Source of the DNA: CAWCDJ01 sp963836015
GTDB lineage: Bacteria > Acidobacteriota > Terriglobia > Bryobacterales > Bryobacteraceae
Length of the DNA stretch: 64,000 nt
Assembly (NCBI GenBank): GCA_963836015.1
Contig: CAWIIF010000003.1
Coordinates: 237,885 to 301,884, forward strand
Direction: 5' to 3'
In this document: piece after piece, positions 18,220 to 26,841 of the stretch
Layout of the letters: each line of letters opens with the position of its first letter
How positions within the stretch are numbered: the first letter of the stretch is position 1
Translations under genes and position numbers: made by a program
The notes under the pieces: generated by a model
Database searches by the model: none
The model's input: the letters and a program-made list of their open reading frames with translations, nothing else
Told to the model about the DNA's origin: nothing

Positions 18220-20366
18220 CGCCGCCTCTGCAGTTCCTCGAGCTTCAGCCCCTGGTTCACCTTCACCTCGCTGACGGCAACGTCGGCGAACTTCTGGCCA
18301 CCCTGAAAGATGGTGATCTTGTAGGGGACCTTCACGCCCGCCACGTCGCGAAAATCAGCCCACATTTCCCGGACCGCGGTCGGCGGCCCGGAAACCGGCG
18401 CGGTTTCGTATTGGATCTGGCTGGGCAGCCCCGTCTGCGGATCCACCACCAGGCGGACCACTTCACCCGACTGGCCCGCGACCTCGACCGTGTCATCGTC
18501 CACCGCATTCACGGTCCGGCCGGCGATCCGGTCGCTGAGCAGGAACTGCCAGTACACGCGGAACAGGTCTCCCTCCACCTGTTTCCGCTGCGCTCCGGAC
18601 AGCGGACCGTCGCCTTGCGGAGTGGCGATCCAGGAGAGGCCCGGCGTGTAGAAGGCCGTGATCTTACCCTGCGGCAACTGGCTCTCCTGCCGAAAATGGT
18701 CGGGAGCGATCCAGCGGTCGGTCTCGGTCACTTTCATGCCGCCGGCGGCGGACGACAGGGTGAACTGCGAGATCATCGTCGAATCCTTCACCGCCGCGAG
18801 GCGCTCGGCCCCGCCGACCGCCTGCTGCACGCGTGCCAGAAGCTGCCGTCCTTTGGCGAGCGAGGCGGCGTTGCCGCCGGCGGCCTCCGATTTCGCCTCC
18901 GGAATGGTGAGGTCTATCGGGGTGACGGCCCCCAGGCTATCCAGGGGTTTTCCGAACGCGGTGGGGTTCCCCACCGATATGATCGTCAGTTTCGCCGGAT
19001 CCACGCGTTCCCGCGCCGCGCGCAGCACATCCTCCCGGGTCACCGAGGCCAGCGCCTTCTGATACTGCTGGATGAAATCCGCCGGGTAGCCGTAATATTC
19101 GTACGTGAGCATGCGGCCCAGGGTCTTGGCCTTGGTGTCGTATGCGAACACCAGGCTGTTGAGGGCTGTCTGCTTCGCCGTGTTCAACTCCTCTTCGCTG
19201 ACCGGGGTGGTGCGGATGCGATCAAGCTCCTCTTTAATCGCCTGGATCGTTTCCACCGTGGAATACGACTTGGTGCTGCCCGAGATCTCGAACAGCCCGG
19301 GATGGTCGAATTCGGCGCCCCAATCGGCGCTGATGTTGTAGGCGTCGCCCATCTGCGTGCGGATGCGGCGCACCAGGCGGCTCTGGAATCCACCGCCCAG
19401 GATGTCGGCCATAATCTCGAGCGCCGGAAAATCCTTGTCCCGCAGCTCGCCCCCCAACTCCCCGATGCTGAAGAATGTCTGGGTGATATCTTTTTTCACG
19501 GCCAGGTAGATGCCGGCGGCGGGCTTGCCTTCCACCTTCGGAAAAGCGGGCACAGCGGGCTGCTGCACGGTCCAGTCCGCGAAGAGCTTCTCGAGCTGCG
19601 CCTTCATCTGGGCCGAATCGAAATCGCCGCGCACCGCCAGCATGACGTTGGCGGGGAAGAAGTAGCGGCGGTAGAACGCCTCGAGGTCGCCGCGCGCGAT
19701 GCGGTTCACCGTGGCATACTCGATCTGCCAGCCGTAGGGAGTGTTTTCGCCGTACACGCGATTCGCGAACTCGCGCCCGGCTACCGACCCCGCGTCGTCG
19801 TTGCGGCGCGCGATGCTGCTGCGAAGCTGGCTCTTGGCAAGGTCGATCTTGTCCTGCCGGAATTCCGGAGCGGTCATCACGTCTTTGAAAGCCGCCATTA
19901 CCTCCGGGGCATTCTCCTTCAGGCTCGAGAAGGAAACCGAGCCCGAGGTTTCGCCGATCCCGCTTTCCACGCTCGCGGCGATGTCCTCGAGCTGTTGGTC
20001 GAGCTGCTCTCCGGTCCTGGTTTTGGTGCCGCCGGTCCGCATCACCATGCCCGTCATCGTGGCCAGTCCGACTTTGTCCGCCGGGTCGAACAGGTTGCCG
20101 GTCCGGACCAGCGCGGTGCCGTTAACGATGGGCAGCTCGTGGTCCTCCAGCAGAAAGACCTTCATGCCGTTAGGAAGGGTAAAAGTCTCCACCTTGGGAA
20201 TCTGGACCGGGCGCAAAGCGGGGAACTTCAGATCCTTGTAGGAAGGCTCGGCCGGCGCCGGGGCAGCCGCGACTCTGGAGACGGCGCGCGCCGGCCGCGG
20301 CGGCGCGGTGGTCTGGGCCAGCAGGGGCGCCGCCAGCAGCACGAGAACTGCGGAAGTGCGTCTCAC
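18216..20366 (-). CDS. M16 peptidase-like subunit lacking the zinc motif, fused to carrier-like domain
   Basis: 716 residues from a GTG start that overlaps the upstream stop by 4 bp. After a signal peptide come two M16 domains (TFTLPNGMKVFLLEDHELP, then RRYFFPANVMLAVRGDF), but where HxxEH is expected the sequence reads GLATMTGMVMRTGG, so the zinc ligands are missing. From about residue 500 an extra domain begins (ARVQQAVGGAERLAAVKD) that looks like the lipoprotein-carrier-like neighbour. In heterodimeric M16 peptidases one subunit is zinc-free but substrate-binding; this gene and the next upstream one make such a pair. Confidence 0.9.
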   Translation of the reverse strand: MRRTSAVLVLLAAPLLAQTTAPPRPARAVSRVAAAPAPAEPSYKDLKFPALRPVQIPKVETFTLPNGMKVFLLEDHELPIVNGTALVRTGNLFDPADKVGLATMTGMVMRTGGTKTRTGEQLDQQLEDIAASVESGIGETSGSVSFSSLKENAPEVMAAFKDVMTAPEFRQDKIDLAKSQLRSSIARRNDDAGSVAGREFANRVYGENTPYGWQIEYATVNRIARGDLEAFYRRYFFPANVMLAVRGDFDSAQMKAQLEKLFADWTVQQPAVPAFPKVEGKPAAGIYLAVKKDITQTFFSIGELGGELRDKDFPALEIMADILGGGFQSRLVRRIRTQMGDAYNISADWGAEFDHPGLFEISGSTKSYSTVETIQAIKEELDRIRTTPVSEEELNTAKQTALNSLVFAYDTKAKTLGRMLTYEYYGYPADFIQQYQKALASVTREDVLRAARERVDPAKLTIISVGNPTAFGKPLDSLGAVTPIDLTIPEAKSEAAGGNAASLAKGRQLLARVQQAVGGAERLAAVKDSTMISQFTLSSAAGGMKVTETDRWIAPDHFRQESQLPQGKITAFYTPGLSWIATPQGDGPLSGAQRKQVEGDLFRVYWQFLLSDRIAGRTVNAVDDDTVEVAGQSGEVVRLVVDPQTGLPSQIQYETAPVSGPPTAVREMWADFRDVAGVKVPYKITIFQGGQKFADVAVSEVKVNQGLKLEELQRRR

Positions 20367-21874
20367 TGCGTCCTCCTTGCCGGCGCCGGGCCTCCCCCAG
20401 GCACCAGAAACGCCAGCGTCCGGTTGGACGGCGTAAAGTATCGCGCCGCCACCCGCTGTACGTCGGCGGCCGTGACCTTGTTCAGATCGTCGATCTGGGT
20501 GAACAGCTTGCGCCAGTCTCCGTAGTCTATGTAGGCCGACGCCAGCAGCTCCGCGAGCCCGGCATTGTTCGCAAGCCGGCGGATCAACGACGCCCGCACC
20601 TGGGTTTTGGCGCGGGCCAGTTGCTCGGCATCCGGAGGCCGCGACTCGAAGCGCGCCAACAGTTCGTCGAACGCCTTGATATTTTCTTCGGTCGTGTGGC
20701 CGAGTGAAGGCGCCAGAAAGAAGACGAAGAGGTTGGCGTATTTCCCGCCGGGATACGTCGAGGCCGCCTCGGCCGCCAGCGCCACCTTCTTGTCCTGTAC
20801 CAGCTCTTTATCCATCAGGCCGGTGCGTCCGCTCGAGAGGATCAGCTGAATCACGTCGAAGACCGGATCGTCCTTGTCGTGTTGATCGGGCCGCTTGTAT
20901 CCGAGGATGGCCAGCGGCTGCGAAGGAGAGATGACCTCGGCCTGCTTCGGTCCGTCCTGGGCAGGCTCCGTGGTATGGATCATTGGCGGCTGCGGGTGGG
21001 CCTTCATGGGGCCGAAGTATCGCTCCGCTAACCGTTTGGCCTCGGCCGGGTCAACATCCCCGACGATTGTCATCACCATATTCGAGGGCACATAGTACTT
21101 GGCGAAGAACGCCTCCGCCTCGCCTCGCCGCAGGTTCGCGATGTCGCTGGGCCACCCGCCCGGAGGGTTGCGGTAGGGGTGCGCCATGAAGGCCGTCGCC
21201 GTGAATGTCTGGAACAGCTTGCCCTGCGGGCTCGACTCCACGCGCATGCGGTTCTCCTCCATCACCACGTCGCGCTCTTTGTAGAACTCGCGATACACGG
21301 GATGCAGAAACCTCTGCGATTCCATCAGGAACCACAGCTCCAGGCGGTTCGAGGGCAGGCTATAGAAGTACTGCGTTGCGTCCGGCCCGGTGCTGGCATT
21401 CAGGCCCACGGCGCCGTTCTCTTCGAGGACGCGGGTGTATTCGTTGGGCACCACGAAGGACTGGGCGCGGTCGATCATGATTTTGACCTGCGACTCCAGG
21501 TAGGTCAACTGCACTTCGTCGGCCTTGGGGCCCTTGTCGCGCTCGGCCTGCAGCTTATCGTAGGCCGTCTCGATGGCCTCCAGGGCCTTCTTTTCTGCCG
21601 GCCAGTCGCGGGTGCCGATGGTTTCGGTCCCTTTGAAGGCCATGTGCTCGAACATGTGGGCCAACCCGGTCTCCCCCGAGGGGTCGTCCACCGAGCCGGC
21701 ATTCACGTAGGTGTGGAAGGAAACAACGGGCGCTTCATGCCGTTCGGCAACAATGAAATGTAAACCGTTGGGCAGGGTGAATTCGGTGACTTTCTTTTCG
21801 AATTGCTTGAGATCCTGGGCTGGAAGGGCTAGGGAAACCAGCAGCAGGCTGCTGAAAATGCGTATACTTCTCAC
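20363..21874 (-). CDS. M16 family zinc metallopeptidase, catalytic subunit
   Basis: 503 residues, GTG start at 21874, with an exported N-terminus (IFSSLLLVSLALPAQ). The M16 zinc motif HMFEH is intact (His73, Glu76, His77) in GLAHMFEHMAFKGT, with the downstream Glu-rich helix that supplies the third ligand. The second domain carries YYVPSNMVMTIVGDVDP. It acts in the periplasm or at the envelope on peptides of unknown identity. It is first in an operon of four genes with 4-bp overlaps, followed by the zinc-free M16 partner. Confidence 0.93.
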   Translation of the reverse strand: MRSIRIFSSLLLVSLALPAQDLKQFEKKVTEFTLPNGLHFIVAERHEAPVVSFHTYVNAGSVDDPSGETGLAHMFEHMAFKGTETIGTRDWPAEKKALEAIETAYDKLQAERDKGPKADEVQLTYLESQVKIMIDRAQSFVVPNEYTRVLEENGAVGLNASTGPDATQYFYSLPSNRLELWFLMESQRFLHPVYREFYKERDVVMEENRMRVESSPQGKLFQTFTATAFMAHPYRNPPGGWPSDIANLRRGEAEAFFAKYYVPSNMVMTIVGDVDPAEAKRLAERYFGPMKAHPQPPMIHTTEPAQDGPKQAEVISPSQPLAILGYKRPDQHDKDDPVFDVIQLILSSGRTGLMDKELVQDKKVALAAEAASTYPGGKYANLFVFFLAPSLGHTTEENIKAFDELLARFESRPPDAEQLARAKTQVRASLIRRLANNAGLAELLASAYIDYGDWRKLFTQIDDLNKVTAADVQRVAARYFTPSNRTLAFLVPGGGPAPARRTQ

Positions 21875-21963
21875 GATCCGGTCGATTCTCCTACTTCTCT
21901 GAGAATACCAGGGAGCAACCGTCCTCCGGTTTAATTAACCGCTGCCCGGCGGACTAGGACCGG

Positions 21964-22031
21964 CGGTACCCTACAAGTACCGTAACATCTACCAAGCAGG
22001 CAAGAACCCTAGCATACTAGACACTTGCCTG
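21964..22031. promoter_or_regulatory. Inverted repeats in the M16/PilZ divergent region
   Basis: CGGTAC and GTACCG (21964-21969 and 21977-21982) form one inverted repeat. CAGGCAAG and CTTGCCTG (21997-22004 and 22024-22031) form another that could fold in the PilZ leader. Their role as operators or leader hairpins is unproven. Confidence 0.35.
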
Positions 22032-22053
22032 GCAGTTTCGGGCAGAGTTCACG

Positions 22054-22485
22054 ATGAGTGCCTTCGAACGAAAACAGGACCCGGGGATTGCCGGTGAACG
22101 CCGCGGAGACCGTAGGTATTCGCTTCTCCTCGATTTGCGCTGGAAACTGATACGCCGGCGCAAGGTGCTGGATGCCGGCACAGGCCGCACGATGGATCTC
22201 TCGAGCGGCGGCATTCTCTTTGATGCGGGCCGACATTTGCCCGCGGGCCTGAACGTCGAGTTGTCGATCTCCTGGCCGGCGCTTCTGCACAACGTGGCGC
22301 CCATGCAGTTGACAGTCAGCGGGAAAATTGTCCGCGCCCACGGCACGCTCGTAGGGGTTCGCATCGCGCAGCACGAATTCCGAACCACCGGCATCCCCGT
22401 CGACCGGAATGCGCTGGCCGCCGCGCCGGTGCCGAGGCTCTTCGTGGCCGCGAGCGCCGTGTCGGCCTTTCCGAAACCGAGTTAA
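22054..22485 (+). CDS. PilZ domain protein
   Basis: 143 residues. The c-di-GMP-binding signature is present: an RxxxR-type arginine stretch (ERRGDRRYSL) and DLSSGGILF (D/NxSxxG), followed by strands ending in GTLVGVRIA. Such proteins are usually c-di-GMP receptors acting in motility, surface attachment or polysaccharide production. It stands alone and divergent from the M16 operon, with inverted repeats upstream. A link with the Tad pilus further along is plausible but not shown. No clear Shine-Dalgarno precedes the ATG. Confidence 0.88.
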   Translation: MSAFERKQDPGIAGERRGDRRYSLLLDLRWKLIRRRKVLDAGTGRTMDLSSGGILFDAGRHLPAGLNVELSISWPALLHNVAPMQLTVSGKIVRAHGTLVGVRIAQHEFRTTGIPVDRNALAAAPVPRLFVAASAVSAFPKPS

Positions 22486-22497
22486 CCCGCGCCCGGG

Positions 22498-23796
22498 TCA
22501 GCGTGCCCTTCGGACCGCGCCGACTTCGACCGGCGGCGGCTCGGGAACCGGTTCCACCTTTTTCGGACGCCTGTCCAGCAACGCCGTGATGAACTCGTCC
22601 CGTGCCTTGGCCTGACGGTGGCCCGCCTTCGCATCCACCGCCGCCCACTCTTCCGGAGTGACCTCCTGGACCGCGGGGAGATACTTCTGAAAATAGTTCC
22701 GGATCCGCTCCTGCACCGGTTTGAGGGCGGAGTGATAGAGCAGGAAGAGCAGCTCGTCCGGAGGCGCCCCGATCACCAGGTGATAGACCTGCGAAGCCTT
22801 CCGGATGCGCGGCGAGCGTAGGGCGGCTTCGAGCTTCTTGGAGCGCAACTCCAGCTTTTGCCACTGGTCGACTTCCGGCTTGCCGAGTTCCAGGGACTTG
22901 ATGAGGGTCTGCTTTTCCTTGGCCGTCAGCTTTTCCGTCAGGGCGTACAGGAAAGGGCCAAGACGGGCCGCGCGCGTGCGCGCGTCGTCGGGTAGCAGGC
23001 GCCCTAGCTTCTCCAGCTTGGCCACCCCCGCCAGGTTCAACTTGGGGCCCGCCAGGGCCGGCGAGAACAGCGGGAGCAGCCCCTCCGCTTCGAGGTCCTT
23101 CAGGATCTCGGAGGGATTGTCCTCGGTGCCGGTATGTTTCAGTTCCTCGCCCAGGAGGCGAGGCGGGATGCTCTTTTCCATTCCCGCCTGGCGGGCGTTG
23201 GCAAACTGCGATGCAGTGCGTTCCTCTACCACGAAACCCAGCCGGTTGCGGAACCGCACCAGGCGCAGTAGCCGCGAGGGGTCGTCGTAAAACCCGTACG
23301 GATGGACGGCGCGAAGCTCGCGGCGTTCGATATCCGCCAGGCCGTTCATGGGATCTAGCAGTAGTCCGCGAGAGGCTTTGTTGAGCGACAGCGCGATCGC
23401 GTTGCAGGTGAAATCGCGGCCGCGCAGGTCTTCCTGGATGGTGGCGGCCACAACCTGGGGCTTGCTTCCCGGGCGCCCGTGCTTCTCCTGCCGGGACATA
23501 GCGATCTGGGCGGTCACCCCGCTGGGGAACACCAGTTCCACCGCCTTACGGTTTTCATCGGTCGAGGTCGCCACGGCGCCGGCCTGGTCGCAAATGGCCT
23601 TGGCCAGCTTGGGGGCCGCGCCTTCCACCACGAAATCCAGATCGCGAATGCGGAGTCCGGCCAGCATATCCCGCATAGCGCCGCCCGTGAGGAACAGGTT
23701 GACGTTGGCCGCCCCGGCAGCCCGCTGAACCTCTTCCACGACGCGGTTCTGGGCAGGGCTTAAGTGGCTCTCCAGCATGTAGATGTAATCGCTCAT
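22498..23796 (-). CDS. tRNA nucleotidyltransferase / poly(A) polymerase family protein
   Basis: 432 residues. The start is the ATG at 23796, preceded by GGAGGTGG. The class II nucleotidyltransferase head has GGAMRD (38-43) and DLDFVVEG with the metal aspartates Asp52 and Asp54, then RRDFTCNA-like RGRDFTCNAIALSL and the nucleotide-selecting region DDPSRLLRLVRFRNRLGF. The C-terminal half is helical, with a Pro-rich tail. It adds CCA (or CC or A alone) to tRNA 3' ends. No HD domain is seen. It lies just downstream of xerD in the same direction (71-bp gap). Confidence 0.88.
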   Translation of the reverse strand: MSDYIYMLESHLSPAQNRVVEEVQRAAGAANVNLFLTGGAMRDMLAGLRIRDLDFVVEGAAPKLAKAICDQAGAVATSTDENRKAVELVFPSGVTAQIAMSRQEKHGRPGSKPQVVAATIQEDLRGRDFTCNAIALSLNKASRGLLLDPMNGLADIERRELRAVHPYGFYDDPSRLLRLVRFRNRLGFVVEERTASQFANARQAGMEKSIPPRLLGEELKHTGTEDNPSEILKDLEAEGLLPLFSPALAGPKLNLAGVAKLEKLGRLLPDDARTRAARLGPFLYALTEKLTAKEKQTLIKSLELGKPEVDQWQKLELRSKKLEAALRSPRIRKASQVYHLVIGAPPDELLFLLYHSALKPVQERIRNYFQKYLPAVQEVTPEEWAAVDAKAGHRQAKARDEFITALLDRRPKKVEPVPEPPPVEVGAVRRAR

Positions 23797-23867
23797 CGCA
23801 TGCGCCCTTCCACCTCCAAAAATTGCCCCGGCCGCGAGAGCCGGAGCCTGTACCCAGGGTTCGGAAG

Positions 23868-24776
23868 CTACGCCCTGGGGTGGTGTTTCTGTACCGTGCT
23901 CCGAAGTCTCGACCGGAGGACATGGGTATAGATCTGGGTGGTCGAGATATCGGCGTGACCTAACATGACCTGAACGCTTCGCAGGTCGGCGCCCCCCTCC
24001 AACAGGTGGGTGGCGAAACTGTGGCGAAGCACATGAGGAGTCAGGCCATGGAAGATGCCCACCTTCCGGCCGTAACCGGCCAGAAGTTTCCAAAAGGCCT
24101 GGCGAGTCAGGCACCCTCCCCGCGCCGTCACAAAGAGGTAGCGGCTGGCTTTGCCCTTGAGCAACTCCCCGCGGCCGTTCTCGAGGTAATCCCGCACGGC
24201 CCGGACGGCCGCCATTCCGACAGGCACGAGCCGCTGCTTGTTGCCCTTGCCGGTGGTCCGCAGCACTCCCATTTCCAGGTTGAGGTCGCCCACCCCGAGC
24301 CGGCACAGCTCGGAAACCCGCAACCCGGTCGCGTAGAGCAGCTCCAGCATGGAACGGTCCCGCAGGCCGTTCGGCCGGGCCACGTCCGGAGCTTGAATTA
24401 AACGTTCGATATCCTCTAGATTCAAAAACTTAGGGATCGTCTGCCACTGCCGGGGGCTGCGCAGGTGTTCGGTCGGATCGACGGCGATCCGGCCCTCCCT
24501 CAGCAGAAAGGCATAGAAGTTCCGGAGGGTCGTCAGGTGGCGGGCGACCGAACGGGCGCCCAACCCGCAATCATATAGATGATCGAGGTACCGGCGCAGG
24601 TCATCCGCGTCCGGAAACCCGTCATGGTTCGGCCAGAAAGCCTTAAATTTCGCTAAATCAGAGGAGTACGCGTCCAACGAACAACTGGCGAGACCTTTCT
24701 CGATACGACAGAAGTCGAGGTACCCGGTGATGGCACCGGGAATCCCCGCCGGATCTGTCGCAAGCGCGTCGGACAT
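23868..24776 (-). CDS. xerD: Tyrosine site-specific recombinase XerD
   Basis: 302 residues, the usual XerC/XerD size, with an N-terminal SAM-like core-binding domain and the full catalytic set: Arg153 (ATGLRVSEL), Lys177 (TTGKGNKQR), His248 and Arg251 (HVLRHSFATHLLE), His274 (LGHADISTT) and Tyr283 (QIYTHV). XerCD resolves chromosome dimers at dif during division. The sequence pattern favours XerD over a phage integrase, and there is no integrated element around it. The ATG at 24776 is only about 6 bp from the likely transcription start (TATTGT at 24794-24789), so the message may be leaderless. Confidence 0.9.
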   Translation of the reverse strand: MSDALATDPAGIPGAITGYLDFCRIEKGLASCSLDAYSSDLAKFKAFWPNHDGFPDADDLRRYLDHLYDCGLGARSVARHLTTLRNFYAFLLREGRIAVDPTEHLRSPRQWQTIPKFLNLEDIERLIQAPDVARPNGLRDRSMLELLYATGLRVSELCRLGVGDLNLEMGVLRTTGKGNKQRLVPVGMAAVRAVRDYLENGRGELLKGKASRYLFVTARGGCLTRQAFWKLLAGYGRKVGIFHGLTPHVLRHSFATHLLEGGADLRSVQVMLGHADISTTQIYTHVLRSRLRSTVQKHHPRA

Positions 24777-24803
24777 CGAGCCAATGATACAATAAGCGCC
24801 TAA

Positions 24804-24816
24804 ATGTTTGAAACAT
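24804..24816. promoter_or_regulatory. 13-bp perfect palindrome in the xerD divergent promoter
   Basis: ATGTTT-G-AAACAT, symmetrical around one base, lies between the xerD promoter and the opposing gene. Its position fits an operator acting on both directions. The binding protein is unknown. Confidence 0.4.
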
Positions 24817-24838
24817 AGTTAGCGGGACGAGGTAACAT

Positions 24839-25321
24839 TTGGCCGCGTCTACAACCAAAAAGGCGATCGTCAGGCGTTACGACAAGGAATCCCTGGCGGG
24901 ATACCTGAATCCCCTGACTTTCCTGCAACCTACCGGTGTAGAACTGCTCTCGGCCGACGGAAACGTGGCCACCGTGCCTTACGGCGACATCAAGGCCATT
25001 GCTTTCGTCCGCGATTTCGGAGGAGCGGGGGAACCGGATCGCCGCATCTTCAATACCCGCCCCAAGATGGAGGGTTTGTGGGTCAGCCTTCAGTTCCGGG
25101 ATGGCGACGTAATGGAAGGCGTGATGCCGAACAACCTGCTGCAGGTGGAGCACTACGGGTTTTCGGTGATCCCTCCGGATTCCGTCGGCAACAGCCAGCG
25201 ATTCTTCGTACCCCGCGCATCTCTGCTCACCGTGGAAGTGCTCGGGGTGGTAGGCAGTCCGCTCAAGAAGCGTAAGGCCAAAGCCGCGCCGAAGGAGCAG
25301 ATCGGGCTCTTCGATGAGTGA
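24839..25321 (+). CDS. Conserved protein of unknown function (Tudor/PilZ-like beta protein)
   Basis: 160 residues from a TTG start with GAGG 6 bp upstream. The body is beta-rich (KAIVRRYDKESLAGYL, then GLWVSLQFRDGDVMEGVMP, then NSQRFFVPRASLLTVEVLG) and reads like a small SH3- or PilZ-like barrel. A basic tail (KKRKAKAAPKEQ) ends in IGLFDE. No signal peptide, so it is cytosolic. I recognise it only as a type of hypothetical protein seen in Acidobacteriota. It is divergent from xerD and 62 bp upstream of the next gene. Confidence 0.7.
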   Translation: MAASTTKKAIVRRYDKESLAGYLNPLTFLQPTGVELLSADGNVATVPYGDIKAIAFVRDFGGAGEPDRRIFNTRPKMEGLWVSLQFRDGDVMEGVMPNNLLQVEHYGFSVIPPDSVGNSQRFFVPRASLLTVEVLGVVGSPLKKRKAKAAPKEQIGLFDE

Positions 25322-25383
25322 CTCCAAAAAGGTTGTTGGGGGTATACTGTAATTTAATACATACTAGTCTCGTTGGAGGTTCT

Positions 25384-26544
25384 ATGAAGCTGCGCACCTT
25401 GGCCCTCGCCTTGTCCGGGATAGCGTTCCTGGCAATCAGCGCGTTCGCCCAGATCACGACCATCGAAGGGGACGTGAAGGGAGCGGATGGAAATCCGGCA
25501 CAGAAAGCGGAAATCAAAATCATCCGCACGGACATCAAGGGCAACTACGACACCAAGACCAACAAGAAGGGCCACTATCTTTACATGGGCCTTCCGATGG
25601 GCAAGTACACGGTCGAGTGCTACATCGACGGCAAGAAGGTGGATTCGGTCAGCGGCATCACGACGCGGCCCGGCGATCCGATTCCCGTGAACTTCGATCT
25701 GAAGAACTCCGCGGCCATACAGGCACAGCACAGTGCGGAGATGCAAAAGGCCGTCGAAACCGGCCAGATGTCCAAGGAAATGGAGCGCAGCCTGACGCCG
25801 GAGCAGAAGGCGGCGATGGAGAAGCAGATCAAAGATCAGTCCGAGAAGATGAAGAAGAACCGGGAGTTGAACGATGCGTTCAACGCCGGAATGGACGCGC
25901 TCAAAGGCAAGCAGTACGATGTGGCGATCGCTTCTTTCACCAAGGCCTCGGAACTCGATCCGACTCAGCAGGCCGTATGGGCCAACCTCGGCGAGGCTTA
26001 CGTCCAGAATGCCGGCACCAAGACCGGGGCGGAGCATGACGAGAACATCGCGAAGTCGCTGCAGTCTTACGAAAAGGCCATCGAGCTGAAACCGGACGAC
26101 CCGGCCAGCCACAACAACTACGCGCTGGCCCTGGCCAAGGCTAAAAAGTTCCCGGAGATGCAGGCGGAGTTGAAGAAGGCAGCCGACCTCGACCCCGCCA
26201 ACGGCGGAAAGTATTACTACAATCTGGGAGCGCTGCTGGTCAATTCCGGGCAGAACGACGCGGCCGGCGAAGCGTTCAAGAAGGCCATCGAGCTGACCCC
26301 GACTTACGCGGACGCCTACTATCAGTACGGCGTCACCCTGGTGGGCAAGGCGGCAATCGGCGCGGACGGCAAGGTGACGCCCGTCCCGGGCACGGCAGAG
26401 GCTTTCCAGAAGTACCTGGAATTGCAGCCAACGGGCGCGTTCGCCCAATCGGCCAAGGACATGCTGACCACGCTCGGCTCAGCGGTCGAGACCAAGTTCC
26501 AGGATCCGAACGCCAAGAACACCAAGAAGACCAAGAAGAAGTAA
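25384..26544 (+). CDS. Exported TPR protein with carboxypeptidase-regulatory-like domain
   Basis: 386 residues. The ATG at 25384 follows GGAGG and opens a signal peptide (MKLRTLALALSGIAFLAISAFAQ). Residues 25-110 form a beta-sandwich of the CarboxypepD_reg type (GDVKGADGNPAQKAEIKII, then GHYLYMGLPMGKYTVECYID). A charged helical linker leads to at least four TPR units (LDPTQQAVWANLGEAY, LKPDDPASHNNYALALAKA, LDPANGGKYYYNLGALLV, LTPTYADAYYQYG). The C-terminus is Lys-rich. The role is scaffolding outside the cytoplasm; the partner is unknown. Confidence 0.88.
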   Translation: MKLRTLALALSGIAFLAISAFAQITTIEGDVKGADGNPAQKAEIKIIRTDIKGNYDTKTNKKGHYLYMGLPMGKYTVECYIDGKKVDSVSGITTRPGDPIPVNFDLKNSAAIQAQHSAEMQKAVETGQMSKEMERSLTPEQKAAMEKQIKDQSEKMKKNRELNDAFNAGMDALKGKQYDVAIASFTKASELDPTQQAVWANLGEAYVQNAGTKTGAEHDENIAKSLQSYEKAIELKPDDPASHNNYALALAKAKKFPEMQAELKKAADLDPANGGKYYYNLGALLVNSGQNDAAGEAFKKAIELTPTYADAYYQYGVTLVGKAAIGADGKVTPVPGTAEAFQKYLELQPTGAFAQSAKDMLTTLGSAVETKFQDPNAKNTKKTKKK

Positions 26545-26557
26545 GCTGGTATTAAGC

Positions 26558-26582
26558 GGGCGGGGGACCAGATCCCCCGCCC
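26558..26582 (+). terminator. Strong GC hairpin after the TPR gene
   Basis: GGGCGGGGGA (26558-26567) pairs perfectly with TCCCCCGCCC (26573-26582) around a 5-nt loop. It sits 14 bp after the TPR stop codon and 8 bp before the next ATG, so it could act as terminator or limit translation of the following gene. Confidence 0.55.
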
Positions 26583-26589
26583 CGACTAC

Positions 26590-26841
26590 ATGATTCGGTT
26601 TTTGATCCTGCGTATCGTCCTTCCCGTACTCCTGTTCCTCCTTGTGCGCTCGGTCCTTCGCGGCATTTTCGCCGGTCTGCAGCCCCCCCGGAAACACCAG
26701 CCAAGCGTTCCCGCCGGCGGCGAACTGAAGAAGGACCCGGTGTGCGGCACATACGTTTCCACGCTGACCGGAATCACCACTAAGAACAAAGGGGAGCTGG
26801 TGTATTTCTGTTCCGAGGAATGCCGCAAGAAGTACGGATAA
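26590..26841 (+). CDS. Small membrane-anchored YHS/TRASH-like metal-binding protein
   Basis: 83 residues: an N-terminal membrane helix (FLILRIVLPVLLFLLV), a Pro-rich linker, and a C-terminal YHS-type knuckle with Cys52 (DPVCGTYV), Cys74 and Cys78 (YFCSEECRKKYG). YHS domains bind metal ions such as copper in transporters and sensors. No Shine-Dalgarno precedes the ATG, and a strong hairpin ends 7 bp upstream. It abuts the convergent protease-LuxR gene with no gap. Confidence 0.8.
   Translation: MIRFLILRIVLPVLLFLLVRSVLRGIFAGLQPPRKHQPSVPAGGELKKDPVCGTYVSTLTGITTKNKGELVYFCSEECRKKYG

Noticed and set aside
18411..20525. 704-codon open frame on the plus strand opposite the zinc-free M16 gene
   Set aside because: Its composition is typical of an antisense frame (rich in Arg, Gly, His, Leu, Ala) with no domain; the minus strand has a signal peptide and M16 domains.
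23868..24776. Integrase of a mobile element
   Set aside because: Length, motif spacing and neighbours (CCA-type nucleotidyltransferase) fit chromosomal XerD, and no attachment repeats or cargo genes are visible.
25354..26448. 364-codon antisense frame opposite the TPR protein gene
   Set aside because: Its Leu/Arg/Val-rich, motif-free product results from complementing Lys/Glu/Ala codons; the sense strand has signal peptide, ribosome site and TPRs.
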